Assembly: GCA_001051155.2 (NCBI GenBank)
Contig: JYIP02000006.1
Coordinates: forward strand, 1,736,001-1,800,000
DNA from: Chrysoporthe austroafricana
Taxonomy: Eukaryota > Ascomycota > Sordariomycetes > Diaporthales > Cryphonectriaceae
DNA: 64,000 nucleotides
Direction: 5' to 3'
Positions 20,321 through 33,507 of the stretch are shown here, piece by piece. The notes below the pieces were generated by a model. The model did not search any database, was not told the DNA's origin, and was given only the letters and a program-made list of their open reading frames with translations. The position numbers were made by a program, and so were the translations under genes. The number at the start of each line of letters is the position of its first letter. Positions within the stretch are counted from its first letter, which is position 1.

Positions 20321-23300
20321 TCTGAGGTATAGCCCAGAAGACGAGGTGTTGAGTGACATCGGCGCAATGGGGCAGCACAAGGACGTCGACGGCTGCGAGA
20401 CTGCGATCGGGCTCGTGTGGCTGGATGCTTGACACATGGCCAATTGCTCTTCGGGAAGGCTGAGGTCTTCAGATCTGAGTAGGGGAGACGGTCTCTCTCA
20501 AGAACGGGGTGCGGCTCCTGAGATGACGCCTCGTGCCTGTGCCGGCAAGGCAGGAGAAGACAGGAAGGAAACGAGGGGGTTTTGAACGGCGCGAGAATGA
20601 CGGGCCGGGAGGTACGTGGCGAGGGTAACGGCCATCTACAGTCGCAGTGGAAGACCAGACGGAAAAAAGAGTGGGATAGAAAAGAGAAGAGACGATGGAG
20701 TGTGGCTTCCGATAGAACAACTGTTTCGGGATGAGGACGAACGGCTCGTGTGCTTCCCGGTGTGGTGGTCGGAGGCAAACAAGGACGCCTCTTGGCTTGC
20801 GATCACCAGCACCGTCCTAAAAGACCAAGCCGGATCCCGTCCGTGAGTGGTATGTTTAATACAGAGACATAGCAAGCACCGGATCCGCGGAGAAGGGCAA
20901 GTCTAGCGAGGGGAACGGCGCGTGCCTCGAGGTTGCGTGGGGCCGGAGGTGGTGTCAAACCACCCAGGAGGAGGAACAAGCTTCAAGATAGACAAGGTAG
21001 GAGAGGAGAGGTTATGACGGGCCAGGACGGGGAAACGAAAACAGCTGGAGGGCGGCCAGAGAGGAAAGCCGGTGAGGGAAGAGGGTGAAGTGCTACACTA
21101 CCCGTCTCCGTCTGGCGCCGGAGTACGTATGCCAGAGTGACACACACGAGAGAGCCCATACAAACCGCGACGTTACCGACAGCTTGGCGTCGCTTCAACT
21201 GACACATGGGGAGAGGCGGCAAGTCCGTGCCAGTGCCGCGCTGCTACCGGGCAGGCCATCACAGTTTCCAGAAGAAGGGACTGCCATTCCCTCATCCGGG
21301 TTCACGTGCCCTTGGGCCCTGTCCTCAGCCCCCTGGTCCCCATCCTGCTCTCTCTGAAGCACGAGGTGATCCGGCCCGATGGCCTAATCAGGCCAGCTGC
21401 AGAGGCAGAGAGGCAGGGTGGGAGACGACCCGTTCCAGTCTGTCAGAGAAGTACCGACAGAAGCCTGCGACTGGACCGGTGAGCCATCCAGGCGTCGCTG
21501 TGAAGGGCGAGGATGAGACGTGATTTGCTGCTGTCATCTGAAACGGGGCCAGCCTTAAGAAGGAGTCGGGATCAGCCACAGCCGCGTCTCGCTTCGACCA
21601 GGAGACGCTGCTGCTGTTACCCGGCGGGGCGCCCTGGCAGCCGCATCTGTTAGGGACGCGGGGGCCCCAGCATACTGTCTGCTAACACCGCACAGCTCTC
21701 CACTGTGGGGGCACTATCGCGCCTGGAGGTACCCTTGTACCGTCTGCTGGACCGTGCTTCCAACCTCAACCGTTCGCTGTCGCAGCTGTATCGCCTCCTT
21801 TTGAGCCGCGTCTCTCGCATGGTCTGGCGTGTACAGGCGTACCAGGCCACAAGGCGAGCCTGAATACCGGAGACCGTGTTTACGGAGCCGCCGTCAGGAA
21901 CAGGCTGTTGTGCTTGTTGACAAGCTTATGACGGTCCCCGCGCGGCCGTTCTGGTTGGCCTTGTTGACCCTGGGGCCGTGCCGGAAGATCGAGCTTTTCA
22001 TCCCATCTTCTGTGTCCAACACACTTGCCGGCCCAACATCATGCCTCCCGAAACCAAGCGAATCCGCAGATCGTTCGGCTCCGGAACTGACAACAGCGAA
22101 ATGTGCTCATCCTGTGCTCTATGACTTAGTAGTCCTTGGAGAAGTAGTCAGCCGCAGTAGCATTAGCACAGGCACAGGATAGAGCCGTCGAATAAGTACT
22201 TGGCTTGAATAGGCCATATTTCGACGTATACCCTTTTCGAGTGGTTTCTTCTTCCTCTTCTAGGTCTCCTGCTAGGCGATCATACGTCGTCAACATGGTG
22301 AACCTGCGCCGACCGCCGACCGTCCAGGGGAGCGGCAGCTGTATCAACGAGGATTACATGCAGCCGACGCTTACCCGGTGCCTACATAGTGCACAACAGT
22401 GCAGTAACAATCTGCGCAACACACGCAGCTTGGGCAGCAGTCGAAACCAAGATCAGTCACAGACCGCCAGGAATCGCTGATGCCAAGATTCGTCCTGGAA
22501 ACTAAAGATCGAGTCACGAACCCGGTTTACAGGTCCCGCAAGAGATCGCCTTACGGGCCGTGTTTTAGGGCTGGAGATTCCCGATGGGCTCCGTACTGCC
22601 TTGGCAGCTTCAGCCCCAAGCTGACACTCATCAATGCCGAGTTGTCGCTACCTAGGTACGCAGAGCATCACACTTCGTCCTCGGGTAGCGACTGGCGGCT
22701 GAGAGCTTGAAATTCTCCGTGCCGCATCCGTACCTTGGATCTGGTCCGCCAGATCGGCAACTCTATTCTTAGAGTTGGTGGTGGCAGCCCTCTTCTGGCT
22801 GTTTGTGACCGTTCACTTCTCATACTCTCAGCCTCGATGGCACCTGGTCACGTTGTGTTTGGTGATTCCACACCCACGCCGTTGCATGGCTGTGTGCTCG
22901 GAAGCTCCTGTACAAAGTACTCCCGTCTACAAGACACCTACTCCTTGGCGCGAGACCCAACCAGACGATTGGACGCGCATATCAGGCTGCGTCGGCCAGG
23001 GCCGGGGCTTGGAGCCGGTTGCTTGATGATCTTGGCAAGGCAGCCCACGAAAGCTTGTTGAGTTGTATCGAATGCAGGTTATACAGATCAACCATGATGG
23101 TGTTTCGGAGAATTCCAGCGCCGCATTATATGTCTCTGTCTGTCTATCTGCCTGTCCACGAGAAGAGGTAGCCTCAGGCCAAGTGTGGCCTTTGCTTCTT
23201 CTTCATTGTGTGACTGGTTCTACGAGCAGATCCAGCAACGTGTCTCTTGCTAACCCCAAGAAACAAAAGCCGGAGGGAGGTTTCCAGCGCCGCATGAACA

Positions 23301-26300
23301 GCCTTGGAACCTTGAACCCGAAAACGTGCTTGTTCTCAAGGCGAGTGAGAATCCGAATACGGGAAAAAGTTCATTGCGTTTCACCTCAACGAAATCTCAG
23401 GAGTGGCTACTTAACATCATGGATGTTCCTTATTTCCTTACGAATCGCGCTTAATATAGATACACATTATTCGTTATTCGATCGGCACCCCCCTGTCAGA
23501 TGCTTAAATGATGCCATTAATTACAGCCTCTCGAGGCGTCAGTGTTGATGCCATCAGCATCACACCTCTGAGATACGTGTGGCTTTGAGGTGGCTTTCTC
23601 CATGCTCGCCAAATATTCGGAATTATCATATGTGATAACGGAAGGCCTGTGGCTTATCCCGAACAGCCTGGCCTGCATTCTGCCGTTCTTAACAGGCTAT
23701 TGACTGATGAATAGAGTAAGATTATACTCAGGCTTCCCTGGGGTATATTCAGTGAGCTTTTCATGTGCGCAGTTCAAAATGAATGGTCATTCCCTGCTGG
23801 CTGGGAGTAAGCTTTGGTCTATATTGCTGCATCGGTCTCGCTTAATTCCATCACTGCCTCCACGCCCCATTGGTCGGTCTCGGTTCCTCCACGCTACAGC
23901 ACTCCATGAATAACTTTCCGATATGATCATAACTATATTTCAAAGCGTCCCTCCTCCAAAGCTAAACTTATGAAAACGTAATAAACCACAGTAACATGGG
24001 TCAACTAAACAGCCTATATTTGACAGCTCGCCGAAAATGCGAAAGATGCGGCATGACGGGACGCAGCCTACAGGACCTGAATAAATGAACAAATACTGAG
24101 AATATATCAGCCATATCCTCTGTCCCGCCCCTGATTTCAAGAGCGGGTGACTCCAGGAAGAACTCATGGAGGATACCGTTCTCCTTCGGCTCTCGGGACC
24201 TGATCGTATGGCTGTCCATAGCTTGAATGGTAAGCATAGAAGAGGCTACGAAACAGAGCGATTACCGGCATAAGGGCCGGGTTATGTTTGGCCTATTATT
24301 AATTGGTAATAGTGGTCTGAGACCCGTGACTGTGACCATGGTAGCTTGTTGGATCGGACGTAATCCACATAGTTTTCTGACTGACTTTCCAGACATATCT
24401 CACGCCCGCGCCCAGGTGATGTAGCAAGATTAAGAGAACAGTGAATTAGAAGCAAATCAGACGCAAATAACGAGCCATTGGATTTTCAATTCTGAACGTA
24501 CGTTGGTCAAAATACAGCCCATTGCATAATAAAAATAAGACAGAAATCCCCCAGGACACAGAAGACTCATCGAATCTAAATGACGAAAGACCATGGACGC
24601 CATACTCATGGCATGCAGGCAGGAGCAGTACCTCCTGGATGTCCGAAGAACTTTCTCGGGCGGAGGGTACAACTGCGCTGACCTTGTCTAGAGACAGACC
24701 TGCCCTTTTAGCGGCATAGAGATGGTGCCCAAGAACTGTACCTTAGTCCCTCTCGCTATTGCAATGATAACCGCATTATGCCTCCGACTTTGGGTATCGA
24801 AGGTTATTCCAAGACAAGCCCTTTGCCTGACTAGGGTCATGAAAGCCTCATACACCCCGGGCAAGGGATTAATTAACAACTACTTGCCAGGGCCTGTTTT
24901 TTCTTCTCTCTGTATCATTCAGTGAACACCGTTTTGTCTACAAAAAGCCTATAGCAGGACTTTTCTGGATGGCAGATAGAATCAATCGAGTAACAGAGTT
25001 CATTTACTATGTTAACGAGCGATTAGGAGCGGGAATGGGGAGGAAGGCAAGAGACACTCGATGTATTTTTTGGTAGATGGATAGGCGTAGCTAATGACAA
25101 TTATAATTGGGCATAACCTCTCGGTTTTCACACAAGTCTCGATCAGACGCGAAGTGTAGGAATCCATGCTTAAGCTATTTGTGAGGAAGGGAAGGAGTGT
25201 TTCGTGTGTTTCTGAACGATTAGGGCAATTCCCAAGTATTCTCTCAGCATGATGATATAACTTGACTAGGCCAGGTTCGTTGCCTAGACGCAGTATCCTA
25301 GTTGGGAATGAGACAGGAGATGGACCCGATTGAAGAGAGCTGCCTCTGAACTGCCGCCTGGCCGATGCCATCCCTCGCTACTCAAGAATCAGCTTTGTCC
25401 ATAAGCCTTAGAGTATTTGTATAGTAAGCAAGAAGTATGCTATAGTTCTTGGTTTATGTAGCAACTCCAGATCTTCTGTAGTTGTTATATAGTGAAGTCG
25501 GTGTTGGAAAGTGGATAGCCTGTCATAATCTTGGGAACCCCGATCGTCAAGGCGTAGAAGCCAAGCATTTACATATGCAAATCAGGATCAATCGGCCTGC
25601 CTCGTGTATTAAGTGACTTGAAAAATCCGGATGGTAACGATTCAAAAGATATACTCCTCTGTTCGGCGATCTTGTCGGTCTTCAAAGAAATATAGCACGT
25701 CTAGACGTATAAGACTAGGATGCTGCTTGGTATCGACTCTCGAATTCTGTTAGCAAAAACTAGAAACCTGCTATGTCCATTGTCTTTCCTTCTTTAGCTA
25801 TACACCTTCCGTCTTTTATATGTCAATTTACAGAACACTAGCAATGGTAAATATAGCTGAGACGGTGGACGGGAATAGGCGTGATAGTAACCGGCGCTGC
25901 CTTAATTCCTTCGAGCAACGAAGAGACGAGCAGAAACCTCTAGAAGGCTGAGAACAAGAACAATGATAGGGCAAGGGAAGCTTGCTGACAAATAGGAAGA
26001 TGATGCTTGCGATGAGCTAGAAAATGGATGGCAATACTGTATCAGATTTTGTCTTCCTGGTGCGCTTGGGTGACCTATGCACCAGGCAACAGATGTCCAC
26101 TCCATCATAGCATCACTTTCAGGTTCCCAGATCACTGGCGCATCTTTCTGAATGGAAGCTGAGAAGATTTGGATCGCGCAAGATCTGGAAGACATACTCA
26201 CAGCACATCAGCTGTAGACCAAATGCCAAGGCGAGACCTGGCATACATTGAAAATGATAGGCTGGGGACAATATGCTCTTGCCAGGGGAGCTCATGCCAA

Positions 26301-29300
26301 TCAGCGCCGTTGAGTGTCTGCAACCCACGGAAAGATTCGGAAACTGACTTTCACTTGTTCCGGAGAAGCCACATGCCTCCAAACTGGAGTCGTGTCCAGA
26401 TCAGTGACCTCTGAAGCAGCAAACATTTTGAGGCTGTTGGGTACAGGTACTTTGGTAGTTGGGAGCTGGGTGGGCCACATTCTCTGCCCGTAGAATGATC
26501 CCTCGACACTCCACAGCAGCCAAATTCTTTCTTCTCGAACCCCCCCATATCCCCTTTTTCCTATTGTGGCACGATTTGTCCTTCTCTGCCAGAATATGGC
26601 ACTCAGACCAACAGGCCCCTGGATTCAGTGGTGAAGTGTCTGCCTTCCTGACAAGACTGGCAGTATTGATAAATCTATTGAGGCCTTTCTCCTCAGTCTC
26701 TTGGAATGAGTAGCTGTAGCCCCATCAACTCTTGATCCTGGTCTGGCCCCAACAAGAAGCATGCCAGCACAGCGGACACAACACTTGGAAACGGGATGAC
26801 CATGTCAGGCAGGGAGCAGTCCCATCCAGCCAGTCACTTCTGCATGGCATGATGACATGGAGACAACGTCAGCCTCTCCACCAGGAGCCTACTTCCGTAG
26901 GTTCCAAGGTCGTCGCAGCTTGTTGCTTATGGGCTTGGGTATGAGAAGCTAGACGTTCGAATGTCTATTACGCCGCCTTCCCCAGGGTAATCATGATCTC
27001 TGCAAGAATTTCATCAACTCCCTAGGTACGGCTACTGCGTATTCAAAAGCCTTGTGCAGTCAAGCCTGTTCATGCAGGTCTAGAGGCTTTACCTTTTTCG
27101 CACCTGCAGGGTCCTTGGCTGCGTCGGCCTCTACGGGACCAACCCCGAGCCAGGTGCAGAAGCTGCGAGGTCAGCAGTAGTCGGTCTGTGCTGCGCGAGA
27201 CCCGCTGTTCTATTTGAAACAGCCTCGAGAAGCAAGATGCTCACTGGGCACGCCTGCCTGGCTGGGAGTCCTGTCGCTGGATCAAGGAGTCTTGTTCACC
27301 GCCTTGCGCGCCCCGAGACCTCCCGCCTGTCCGGTTCGGGTTGATGTGATGGTTCCGCGGCCAGGATACGGAAAACCTTGATCTCTGGAACATCCTCTGC
27401 TTCGGCTAGCGCTCACTCTGGCTGGCTGTCTGGCATGGACCTTGCATCGATCGGCCTGGCGACGCGCACAATACGCGGTCGACAGTTGACCGCGCCGCCC
27501 AGTCCCAACAAAACCGCCGTCGACCTGTCAAGGCCGACGTGGCAGCTCGACCAGCTCACTGATAGCGGACACCACTGCATGCACAACTACCTCTGCCCAT
27601 GGTGATACTAGATGTTGCAGGGGGTTAAATTGCTGTGCCACATATAATCTTATCAGATCGATCACAGGCTGAGGATTGGTTGGGGCGGCAGGGGACGAGA
27701 AACAGAAGTCCGACCTCGGCCGTACCGCGGGCGATTGGTTAGACGCAACGGGGGAGGCCCGGCACTGTCTCACACTGTGCCTCGGCTTCCTCTCCGCCTG
27801 CTCGCGGTGATCTCCTGCCCGTATGGTGTAAGCCTGCGCGAGCGAGCGGCGCCTTATTCCACTTCCTTTCCTTTCTCTTCCCTCTCTGGCGGGCCACTGA
27901 ACTGACAGGAGCTTGGCCGGCTTTCTTCCCCGCTTCCACCACCCGACCACGTTGGCCTTGCAGGTGGTGGCCAGGACCTGGGCCGGAGGGAGGAAGCTGG
28001 GGTTCTTCAGATGTTTCCAGAAGCCGGATGGCGCGGCACGCATCCACGCCCACCTCCGCCATCCTGCTGCGACCCTGCCGTCGCATTCGCTCCCAGCCTG
28101 CCAGGCTGCTCGAAGAAGGCCATCCCCAGACGTCGCACGGGGCGCGTGGCCTCGTCCAGCTGGACTGGCCAGCTGGAACCGCCTGGGGATGACGTGACGA
28201 GGGCCGCGAACCCCGGACGGACGCAGTGAAACAAAGATCGGGGCCTGTTGGGGGGGGGGACTAGAGATTATCAGATGGGGCGATAATCAACGGAACCTAA
28301 AAGTACTCCTGTGCTGCATGCCGCGGATTATTCCCGGCGGCCAGGTGCCAGGTCACATCTCTGATAAACTCGCTTGCTGAGCAGAGCGAGCCCCGGCACG
28401 CCAGCATCCCTGAGGGGCATCCTCGTGCAGCCTGGGCAGCCCAGACCGGCCTGCAAGGTCTGGGGCCACGCGTAACCTCGCCGGGGGAAAAGGAGGCGTC
28501 GACGGGCGTCCACCCCGTCTCCATGTGACACGGGCCTGCGGTAGTCGGGCCTCGTCAGGTTTAAGGAATCGCCCAGCGCGCCCCTGGATCCGTCCATGGA
28601 GTGGCCCGTGTCAATAATCATGTCATGTGCGCTGTCCAGCCTGTGTGCAGGACAAACGTGCCCGGGCGGCGGGAGGGTCGTGGATGCCGTCAGGCCATAT
28701 GCAATCTGACCTCAAATTAACGCCATGTGATTCGGGTCCCGGAAACCGCCGTGCCGGTGCGGCGCGCCGTATTGCACGCCGATCGCAACTGATAGCGTCC
28801 CCGGTCTGATATGAATGATCCTGCATCACCCTGACGGACGGGACACGGACAGGATCCGGAGGAAGCGAGGTGGATGGTGGCCCGCGGCCTGATAGCAGCC
28901 AAGGAGCACCGCCCCAGGCCAGGCCTATCGCGTACAGGCAGGCCCCTTCTTGGGGCCCTGCGCGTCGCTCCGAGCTCTTTTAAACGACGAGAGCAGGGCC
29001 TTCCCCGGACGTAGCGTCGCAGTAGTCATGCCAAGTCAGGAGAAAACGTTCCAAATGACATGCTGCAGAGCCCCGTCGATCCGATCCGGTCGTGGCCGAG
29101 TGGGGAAAAAAAGTTACTTATAGTGGGCACAGGTGCTGGCCGCTGGATGGCACTGGATGGCATGACTGCCACGGGACGGGGAAGCAGGGCGTGCTCAGTT
29201 CACTCCTCCCAGTGCCTCCTCCTCCCGGTGCCCCCTCCCGCTGCCCCCTCCCGGTGCCCATTCCGCTCGCGTCTGGCCCCGTCATGCCCTGCTGGCCCTG

Positions 29301-30027
29301 TCGGTGCGTGCCCTGCTGGTAGTCCATCCGAACTGGGGCCGACCACCGGCTCCCCCACCAAACCTTAAGAGACACAGTGCGCCTGCGTCGCCCTCTGATT
29401 GGGCAATGCCTCCAGGGACTGAGGTGGTATGGGGCAGGTCTCTGCTCGTTCATTCTCTTGTGCGGCGCCACATTATGCCATCACTTTTATCTGATCATCG
29501 CCCAAAAAGGCGCCCCTTTCCACCCCTCGAACAAGGCTCTTGCCAGCGAGGTCTCGGGTGCTTTCATCATCACCTCCAGGCCCTGACCAAGCCTTCGCCT
29601 CTCATCCTCACCTCACCTCACCCTACCTCACCCTCCTCACCCTCCTCGCTCTCACTCGTCACCAGCCATCCCGCTGCGCAGCCATCACATTTGCATCGTA
29701 CAGATCATTGTTAAGCTGCATGTCCTTCCTGTCTCGGCCGAAAGTGAAGGGACCCTTCATCCTCTGGAAGCATCGTCCACGCCAGCCAGCCGACAACCGA
29801 CCGTGGCTCTGCCCTCTAGTCTCCGGCCTAAATTTCTCCCCCCGAGGAGTGGTTCATGCAGCCGCCGCCTTAGTCTCGTAGAGTCATCACTGCCGCCCCT
29901 CCCAGCCTGTGGCCACAGCCCATGTCGAGTCCCCAAATCTTCTCTCCAGCCTAGCGGCAACCTTCTACTCAACCACTTGGTCGCCACCCCCCTCAAAACA
30001 GCGACACCGACCAGCCCAGCAGTCAAG
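20321..30027. other. Gene-poor gap of about 9.7 kb
   Basis: I see no supportable gene here. From about 22.1 to 26.9 kb the sequence is more A/T-rich and frames are short. A few frames of 80-160 codons (for example 23063-23548 + and 25012-25371 -) have no recognisable domain and may be relics. I found no transposon ends or transposase motifs. From about 27.3 to 29.8 kb the sequence is GC-rich again. The last few hundred bases hold C/T-rich tracts (about 29600-29660) that fit the promoter and 5' UTR of the gene at 30028. The element TACCTAGGTA occurs at 22649-22658. Confidence 0.5.
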
Positions 30028-31887
30028 ATGATGGCCACATCGTCAATCCAGCTACAGAGGGCAATCAAGCCTGGCCAGTGCTGTGCACCTGAGGAACCGA
30101 TGGCCTCCTCGACCGCACCGTCGCTCACCTTTTCAGAGCAGTCTGACGACGAGCAGGATGTCGACGACTCCCTCCCCGCCGAGCCCCGCCGTCGACGCGC
30201 CTCCACCCGACTGATCGCCCAGAATGCCGAGGATGTCCAGCGCATCACTGGCGAGTCTACAGCCCAGCTTGCAGCCCGATGCTGCGGGGGAGGCTGCTGC
30301 CTGAGCGCTGGTGGCAAGCAGGATGGTGTCGAGTACGAGAAGGTCCAGCACCCAGACAATGATGCATTCAAGTCGCTCTGCCTGGCCATCGACGAGATCC
30401 CTACCATCCTGACCAATGTCGTAGAGATGCCCGAGCAGACAGCCCGACTGGAGCCGCTCAGACGACCCTCAGACCTGCCCTCTCCCCCGCTGTCGGCTAT
30501 ATCGCGGGCTAGCACTTCAGATGGCGACAGCCTGCTGCAGGATGCGCAGAAGACCCTGCAGCAGCCAATCCTCGAAGACATCGACACTTCAATCCAGCCT
30601 CCGCGCTTCGTCCAACCCCACCCTCCATACCATGTCCACGCTGTCAAGATCCACAGCGCGCGGGAGCTGACCCGTCCTGGCGCCGAGAAGAGGACCTTCC
30701 ATTTCGACATCGACGTCACCAACTACCCTCATGCCGAGGGTGTCGACTTCAAGGTCGGGGGCGCCATCGGCATCTCTGCCCCCAACGAGGAGAGCGATGT
30801 CGATGAGATCCTCGACCTCCTCCTCGTGCCCAAGTTCCTGCGCGACAAGCCGGTCATGCTGTGCACCACCAAGGGCCGCTGGCCCACCGTCTGGGGTGCC
30901 GACCAGGCGCGCGAGCTGGTCACCACGCGCCGCGACCTCCTGACCTGGTGCTCCGACATCCAGTCCTACCCGCCCACCAAGCAGCTGCTGCGCGTCATGG
31001 CCGAGTACGCCACGGACGAGAACGAGCGCAAGATCCTGATGTTCCTGTGCTCCGGGGACGGCCAGGGGGTCTTCTGCGACTTCCGCACCGGCCCCCACGT
31101 CTCGCTGGCCCAGCTCCTGCACGCCTTCCCCAGCGCGAAGCCGCCGCTGGACCTCGTGCTCAGCGTCCTCCAGCCCCTCATGCCCCGCTTCTACTCCCTC
31201 TCCAACGACCCCCACGACTCCTTCGAGACCCGGGACGGAAAGACACACCGTCTGATCGAGATCGCAGTCACGGTTCATGAGACCGCGGACTGGAGAAAGG
31301 GATCACGAACGGGTGTCGGCTCGGGCTTCTTCCAGCGGCAGGCGCTCAAGTATCTGGAGGCGGAGGCGCGCGGCGTGAAGGACCCGCAGATCTACGTCCC
31401 CATGTTCAAGGGCCTGATGGCCAACCCGCTGGCCAAGGAGTTCGTGTCGGACGGGCCCATGCTCCTTATCGGGGCCGGCGTGGGCATCGCGCCGTTCCGC
31501 GGCTTCGTGCAGCGCCGCCTCAAGACCGCCAACTGCGCCAACAAGGTCTGGGTGCTGCAGGGCATCCGCGACTCGCTCGTCGACGAGATCTACAGCGGCG
31601 AGTGGGGCGTGCACGAGGACGAGGTCAAGCGGGTCGTCGAGAGCCGCGTCGGCGAGGGCCGCTACGTCCAGGAGGAGGTGCTCCACCAGGCCGACCTGGT
31701 CTGGTATGTCATCAACGCCGTCGACGGCCGCGTCTTCGTCTGCGGCAGCAGCAAGGGCATGGGCGAGGGCGTGGAGGACGCGCTGGTCAAGGTCGCCATG
31801 CAGAAGGGCAACCTGGGGGAGAGCGAGGCCAAGAAGTACTGGGACCTGAAGAAGGAGGTCGGCCAATACATCGCCGAGACATGGTGA
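30028..31887 (+). CDS. FAD/NADPH-binding oxidoreductase (cytochrome P450 reductase-like, no FMN domain)
   Basis: The C-terminal two thirds match the ferredoxin-NADP reductase module of diflavin reductases (P450 reductase, sulfite reductase, methionine synthase reductase). RFYSLSN at residues 387-393 is the FAD-binding RxYS motif. GAGVGIAPFRGF (from 482) binds NADPH pyrophosphate. VFVCGSS (about 569) is the second NADPH motif. The chain ends in Trp, as in reductases where an aromatic residue covers the FAD. The N-terminal 200 residues lack a flavodoxin (FMN) domain. They are mostly disordered, with a striking RCCGGGCCLS cluster near residues 88-97. The protein is 619 residues in one exon. I start at ATG 30028; the frame is open further upstream to 29803, but that part is Ser/Pro/Leu-rich and looks like 5' UTR. 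Without FMN the electron acceptor is unknown, possibly a separate flavodoxin-like or haem protein. Confidence 0.85.
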   Translation: MMATSSIQLQRAIKPGQCCAPEEPMASSTAPSLTFSEQSDDEQDVDDSLPAEPRRRRASTRLIAQNAEDVQRITGESTAQLAARCCGGGCCLSAGGKQDGVEYEKVQHPDNDAFKSLCLAIDEIPTILTNVVEMPEQTARLEPLRRPSDLPSPPLSAISRASTSDGDSLLQDAQKTLQQPILEDIDTSIQPPRFVQPHPPYHVHAVKIHSARELTRPGAEKRTFHFDIDVTNYPHAEGVDFKVGGAIGISAPNEESDVDEILDLLLVPKFLRDKPVMLCTTKGRWPTVWGADQARELVTTRRDLLTWCSDIQSYPPTKQLLRVMAEYATDENERKILMFLCSGDGQGVFCDFRTGPHVSLAQLLHAFPSAKPPLDLVLSVLQPLMPRFYSLSNDPHDSFETRDGKTHRLIEIAVTVHETADWRKGSRTGVGSGFFQRQALKYLEAEARGVKDPQIYVPMFKGLMANPLAKEFVSDGPMLLIGAGVGIAPFRGFVQRRLKTANCANKVWVLQGIRDSLVDEIYSGEWGVHEDEVKRVVESRVGEGRYVQEEVLHQADLVWYVINAVDGRVFVCGSSKGMGEGVEDALVKVAMQKGNLGESEAKKYWDLKKEVGQYIAETW

Positions 31888-33507
31888 TCGCCAGGGTCCC
31901 TGCCGGGGTCTCTTCAGCCGAGTACTACGTCTTACGCCCGCCTACGACCGACCCCGACCCCGACCCCCAACCCGAGCTCGGAGGTCGGCCTTTGGGCGCG
32001 GTATTAATCACCTCCGAGAGCATCGACCCTCAACAACCACGGCGCCCTCGGTGTACCAAGAAGAAAGGAAAAAAAAAAAAAAAACGAGAAAGGTCTTAGA
32101 GTTACGCTATCGCGCAAGCCAGCAAGCATTCGGTCATTGGACTCAGGAGCACAAATGGGAGGGACAAAAGCACTTGCAAAGGCGTTCATGGCTCAGGAGG
32201 AAGGGAAGAGGCAGAAAGGAATAGCAGGGTCACCGACCTCTTGCGACCGGCGTTTCGCGGCGTTCATGCGGAGCTGCTTGTACTGTACAATAGACTGAGG
32301 ATGCTGCCCTCCGCATGAGCTTATCATAGCCAACATGCACACTATCACACTACCTACTGGCCTCGGCAGAGCCTCGAAGTATCGAGAGTGATTGCATAGT
32401 CCTGTGCGCGTCTCCGCTGCAGCTATCCTGAACCCTGGGGCCTTTGGGCCTCCCAGCCGGACTGCCCCAGGCCTTGCTCCGGTGGCCAGCCGTGGGGCGC
32501 GGCCCAGCTGCGATAGAGGATCTAGTAGCGCTTGTGGCTTGCACTGCACCCTTGCGTGTGGGTCGTACACGCACCGGGCGCGAGACCGGCGCCTTCGACT
32601 CGGTCGTCCACCAGATGCGCCTCTTACGCATGTCGGGGCATTGTTCCAGCCCGTCGAACGCGGGCCACCGCCTCGGGAGGTCGTGCTGGCACGGGGCCCC
32701 AAGGAGTGGCGACCTCGCCCGAGTCAAGCTGGCGGCGCACGTGCCCGGGAGGGCCCCATCGCACCGCACCGTGTGCTGCAGCACGCAACTCAGTAGCAGG
32801 TCGGTAAGCTCGCGAGGCGAGCCCTGATACTGCTGTCTATCTACGGGCTACCGGATCCGGCCGGCGCTGGCTGGGGGCGTTGGGTTTCCAATCTTTAGTC
32901 ATCGGCGCCAGGGGCGGGCCCTGGCTTAACTTACAAATGCTTCGAAATCCAAGGCGGGCCAACCACAGGGGCGCTAGCCCCGAGAGAAAGAAAAAAAAGA
33001 TTGGGCCCCCGCCAGGAAGCACGGCATCCCGCCCAGGACCGTGCTCGGGAACCCCACCACTAGAGGCCATCGTCGCGGGGCCATCGAGCGCGAACACCCG
33101 TAAATCCGTCGTCACCCAGGGAAGCGGGGTTGTCTCGCCTTTCCCAAGGGCCGCCCTCCACTCTCCCTCGTCTGGAGAGAAGATTATTTATGTCATCGAG
33201 AGCGGCATGCTTGTTAAGGATTGGAAATGGGGACCAGTAATGGGGGGAGAGGGAGAAGAGGCTCGGCAGGAGGAGGTGATCCTCAGACCCGTTTCCGACA
33301 AGAGGAGGAGAGTTCTAGAAGATGCTTGATGCGTATAAACCGCAACCCCCCCTCCCCCGCCTACCCTCGTCAACCCTTCCTTGCATCTGCTGTCCACTTT
33401 TTCCATAGCACGACTTGTTGCGTCAGCCGTTGGTCATCAAACCAGGAGCCGAGAGAGTTCCGCCTTGCGTGCTACTGCTGCTGCTACTATCTGCCCGCGC
33501 GCCAAGT
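31888..33507. other. Spacer between two oxidoreductase genes
   Basis: Contains a 16-A run at 32069-32084 just after the reductase gene and, near its right end, C/T-rich sequence expected upstream of the nitroreductase. No gene is supported. Confidence 0.5.
32069..32084 (+). repeat. Poly-A run
   Basis: Sixteen A residues in a row about 180 bases after the stop of the FAD/NADPH reductase. It could be part of its 3' UTR or a trace of a retroposed copy, but nothing else supports retroposition. Confidence 0.6.

Noticed and set aside
29757..30722. 321-codon minus-strand frame
   Set aside because: Antisense to the N-terminal part of the FAD/NADPH reductase; no domain.
30028..31887. The FAD/NADPH reductase as dedicated redox partner of the P450 at 18.6-20.3 kb
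   Set aside because: It lacks the FMN domain that passes electrons to P450s and is almost 10 kb away, so co-location says little.
32069..32084. Poly-A run as the tail of a retroposed gene copy
   Set aside because: The reductase is a full family member with its own C/T-rich upstream region and I see no flanking duplication; many fungal 3' regions contain A-runs.
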